Of a DNA stretch of 8,797 nt, positions 6,972 through 8,797 are shown in pieces. This stretch comes from Pseudomonadota bacterium (GTDB lineage Bacteria > Pseudomonadota > Alphaproteobacteria > Rhizobiales > Xanthobacteraceae). A program made the position numbers and the translations under genes. The stretch spans positions 1-8,797 of the forward strand of contig JAEWHY010000129.1 in the NCBI GenBank assembly GCA_023387555.1. The letters are read 5' to 3'. Position 1 is the first letter of the stretch, and each line of letters begins with the position of its first letter. The notes under the pieces are model-generated. The model was not told where the DNA came from, did no database searches, and worked only from the letters and a program-made list of their open reading frames with translations.

Positions 6972-7727
6972 ATGCATCTCCTGGAAGTGAAGAACCTGCA
7001 CGTCGAAGTCGGCGGCAAGCAAATCCTGAACGGCCTCGACCTGACCGTCGAGAAGGGCCAGGTGCATGCCATCATGGGCCCGAACGGGTCCGGCAAGTCG
7101 ACGCTGTCCTATGTGCTGGCCGGCAAGGCCGGCTATGACATCACCGCGGGCGAAGTCCTGTTCGACGGCGAGAATATCGCCGGCATGGAGGCCGACGAGC
7201 GCGCCGCCAAGGGGCTGTTCCTCGCCTTCCAGTATCCGATCGAAATTCCGGGCGTCGCCACCATGACGTTCCTGCGCACCGCGGTGAACGCGCAGCGCAA
7301 GGCGCGGGGCGAGGCCGAACTCTCGACCCCCGACTTCATGAAGAAGGTGCGCGAGGCATCCGGCGAACTCGGCATCAGCCAGGAGATGCTGCGGCGCGCG
7401 GTCAACGTCGGGTTCTCCGGCGGCGAGAAGAAGCGCAACGAAATCCTGCAGATGGCGATGTTGCAGCCGCGGCTCGCGGTGCTCGACGAGACCGATTCCG
7501 GGCTCGACATCGACGCGCTGAAAGTCGTGGCCGACGGCGTGAATGCGCTGCGCTCGCCGGAGCGCGCGTTCGTCGTCATCACGCATTACCAGCGGCTGCT
7601 CGACTACATCGTGCCCGACGTCGTGCATGTGCTGTCGAGGGGGCGCATCGTGCGGACCGGCGGCAAGGAACTGGCGCTGGAGCTCGAAGAGAACGGCTAC
7701 GCGCAATATGTCGGAGAGGCGGCTTAG
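6972..7727 (+). CDS. sufC: Fe-S cluster assembly ATPase SufC
   Basis: SufC is the soluble ABC-type ATPase of the SufBC2D scaffold. ATP binding by its dimer drives the rearrangement of SufB and SufD that allows cluster formation. The 251-residue protein carries Walker A GPNGSGKST (36-44), the Q-loop glutamine Gln87 in AFQYPIEIPGV, signature FSGGEKKR (148-155), Walker B LAVLDE (Asp172, Glu173) followed by TDSGLD, and switch His205 in ITHYQRLL. Length and the FSGGEKKRNEILQ signature are typical of SufC and separate it from transporter ATPases. The ATG at 6972 follows a GGATAGAG sequence. The gene is 12 bases downstream of the 97-aa gene and three bases upstream of the next small gene, so it is inside the operon. 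No membrane partner is encoded nearby, as expected. Confidence 0.97.
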   Translation: MHLLEVKNLHVEVGGKQILNGLDLTVEKGQVHAIMGPNGSGKSTLSYVLAGKAGYDITAGEVLFDGENIAGMEADERAAKGLFLAFQYPIEIPGVATMTFLRTAVNAQRKARGEAELSTPDFMKKVREASGELGISQEMLRRAVNVGFSGGEKKRNEILQMAMLQPRLAVLDETDSGLDIDALKVVADGVNALRSPERAFVVITHYQRLLDYIVPDVVHVLSRGRIVRTGGKELALELEENGYAQYVGEAA

Positions 7728-7730
7728 GCC

Positions 7731-7934
7731 ATGACGACCGAGACCGATAACCTGGTGCTCGAGCATTTGCGGCTGATGCGTGATCAGCTTTCGACGATGA
7801 ATGAACGCCAGTTGGAGATCATTCAGCGGCTTGGAGGCATCGAGGTGCAAGTCGCCAATTTGTCGGTTCGGGTTGACCGGATCGATATCCGGCTGGACCG
7901 CGTCGAGAAGCGTCTCGGTTTGATCGAAGCCTGA
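7731..7934 (+). CDS. Small coiled-coil protein of unknown function, paralogue of the 6436-6654 product
   Basis: The 67-residue product starts three bases after the sufC stop, with GGAGAGG about 11 bases upstream of the ATG inside the end of sufC. It is soluble and almost entirely helical by residue pattern, with heptad-like repeats LSVRVDRIDIRLDRVEKRLGLIEA at the C terminus. The opening DNLVLEHLRLMRDQL and the closing block match the 72-aa product of the gene after sufB, while the middles differ. This points to duplication followed by divergence of the centre. The gene ends 12 bases before sufD. Function is unknown; candidate roles are a helical partner of SufB, SufC or SufD, or a self-assembling coiled coil. 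No DNA-binding, toxin or metal motif is visible. Confidence 0.75.
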   Translation: MTTETDNLVLEHLRLMRDQLSTMNERQLEIIQRLGGIEVQVANLSVRVDRIDIRLDRVEKRLGLIEA

Positions 7935-7946
7935 CAGAAAGACGAT

Positions 7947-8797
7947 ATGGCCGAACTGAAAGTCATCAAGACCGCTGCCGAAGAAGGCCTCGCCGAGACC
8001 TTCGCTGGCGCGCGCGCGCGTCTGCCGGGCGCAGCTCCGGTGAAATCGCTGCGCGAGCAGGCCTTCCGCACCTTCGAGGCGAAGGGCCTGCCGCATCGCC
8101 GCGTCGAGGAATGGAAATACACCGACCTGCGCGCGCTGATGCGCGACGCCAAGCCGCTCGCGCCGGTGCCGGATGCGGCGGCGAAGCTGAAAGCGAAATC
8201 AGCGGGCGCCGTCGTCGCCGCCATCAAGGCACGGCGCATCGTGATCGTGGACGGCGTATTCGCGGCCGATCTGTCGGATCTGACAGACCTCGAACCCGGC
8301 CTGTCGGTCGGCTCGCTCGCAGATGCCCTGTCGAAGGGTGAGGCGGGCGTCGTCGAGCGGCTCGGCCGCAGGGCACAGCTCGCCGACGATCCGGCATTCG
8401 CGCTCAACACCGCGATGATGGGCGACGGCGCGGTGATCGCCGTCGCGGACGGCGTCCGGATTGAGCGGCCGATCCATCTGGCGTTCGTGACGACTGCGGA
8501 CAAGCCGGTGTCGCTGTTCACCCGTTCGCTGGTGAGCGTCGGCAAGGCCGCGCAGCTGTCGGTGATCGAAAGCCACGAAAGCGCGAGCGGCGTCGACAGC
8601 CAGGCCAATCATGCACTCGATGTCGCGGTCGCGGACGGCGGCCGGCTCGATCGCGTGAAGATCGGGCGCGAGGGCGACCGCATGCTGCACATCGCGAGCT
8701 TCATGGCCGAGATCGGCGCGGATGCGCATCTCAATGATTTCACCTTCACGGCGGGCAGCGCGGTCACCCGCAACCAGATAGCCCTGCAACTGAACGG
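7947..8797 (+). CDS. sufD: Fe-S cluster assembly protein SufD (3' end outside window)
   Basis: SufD is the SufB paralogue in the SufBC2D scaffold and is needed for iron acquisition during cluster assembly. The frame opens at ATG 7947 (MAELKVIKTAAEEGLAETF) and runs without a stop to the window end, giving 283 codons of about 420-440 expected. The N-terminal helical domain contains LREQAFRTFEAKGLPHRRVEEWKYTDLRALM (about residues 35-65), the hallmark segment of SufD. The beta-helix core begins in the second half (AVIAVADGVRIERPIHLAFV, then SVIESHES). The C-terminal part with the histidine implicated in cluster formation and the SufC-binding tail is not in the window. The ribosome site is weak (AGAAAGA), and the start lies 12 bases after the 67-aa gene, so translation may benefit from coupling. 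Later operon genes, such as sufS, probably lie beyond the edge but cannot be seen. Confidence 0.95.
   Translation, partial: MAELKVIKTAAEEGLAETFAGARARLPGAAPVKSLREQAFRTFEAKGLPHRRVEEWKYTDLRALMRDAKPLAPVPDAAAKLKAKSAGAVVAAIKARRIVIVDGVFAADLSDLTDLEPGLSVGSLADALSKGEAGVVERLGRRAQLADDPAFALNTAMMGDGAVIAVADGVRIERPIHLAFVTTADKPVSLFTRSLVSVGKAAQLSVIESHESASGVDSQANHALDVAVADGGRLDRVKIGREGDRMLHIASFMAEIGADAHLNDFTFTAGSAVTRNQIALQLN

Noticed and set aside
6585..8096. 503-codon minus-strand open frame across the small genes, sufC and the start of sufD
   Set aside because: It is antisense to several well-supported genes, has no conserved domain, and its composition is typical of a shadow frame.

Overview
The window is chromosomal DNA from a high-GC alphaproteobacterium. 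The closest fit is the Bradyrhizobium / Rhodopseudomonas / Afipia group of the Hyphomicrobiales. This rests on codon use, on the fused BacA/YddA-type ABC transporter, on the IscS-type desulfurase followed by sufB, sufC and sufD, and on a palindrome in the suf promoter that matches the Irr-box (iron control element) of this group. No search was possible, so the genus is an inference.

Layout. Bases 1-492 (+) are the 3' end of anmK, a cell-wall recycling kinase. Bases 493-643 separate two convergent genes and are packed with inverted repeats. On the minus strand, 644-2707 encodes a fused permease/ATPase ABC transporter and 2784-3449 an alpha/beta hydrolase. The hydrolase is the upstream gene of the pair, 76 bases from the transporter. 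Bases 3450-3705 are a divergent control region. It holds a plausible promoter, a 17-bp perfect palindrome placed over the expected transcription start, and a roughly 150-base leader with a possible 10-codon leader ORF. From 3706 to the window end runs the plus-strand Fe-S assembly (SUF) operon: iscS-type cysteine desulfurase, sufB, a 72-aa coiled-coil protein, a 97-aa unknown protein, sufC, a 67-aa coiled-coil protein, and sufD (cut by the window end).

How the genes work together. The desulfurase takes sulfur from cysteine as a persulfide. SufB, SufC and SufD form the scaffold on which the cluster is built, with SufC as its ATPase. The Irr-like site suggests that operon expression follows iron/heme status. 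The unusual part is the set of three small genes inserted between the scaffold genes. Two of them, at 6436-6654 and 7731-7934, are paralogues that share both ends. One follows sufB and one follows sufC. The third, at 6666-6959, is a 97-aa protein I do not recognise. Tight spacing puts all three in the same transcript, which makes them candidates for undescribed accessory proteins of the SUF machine.
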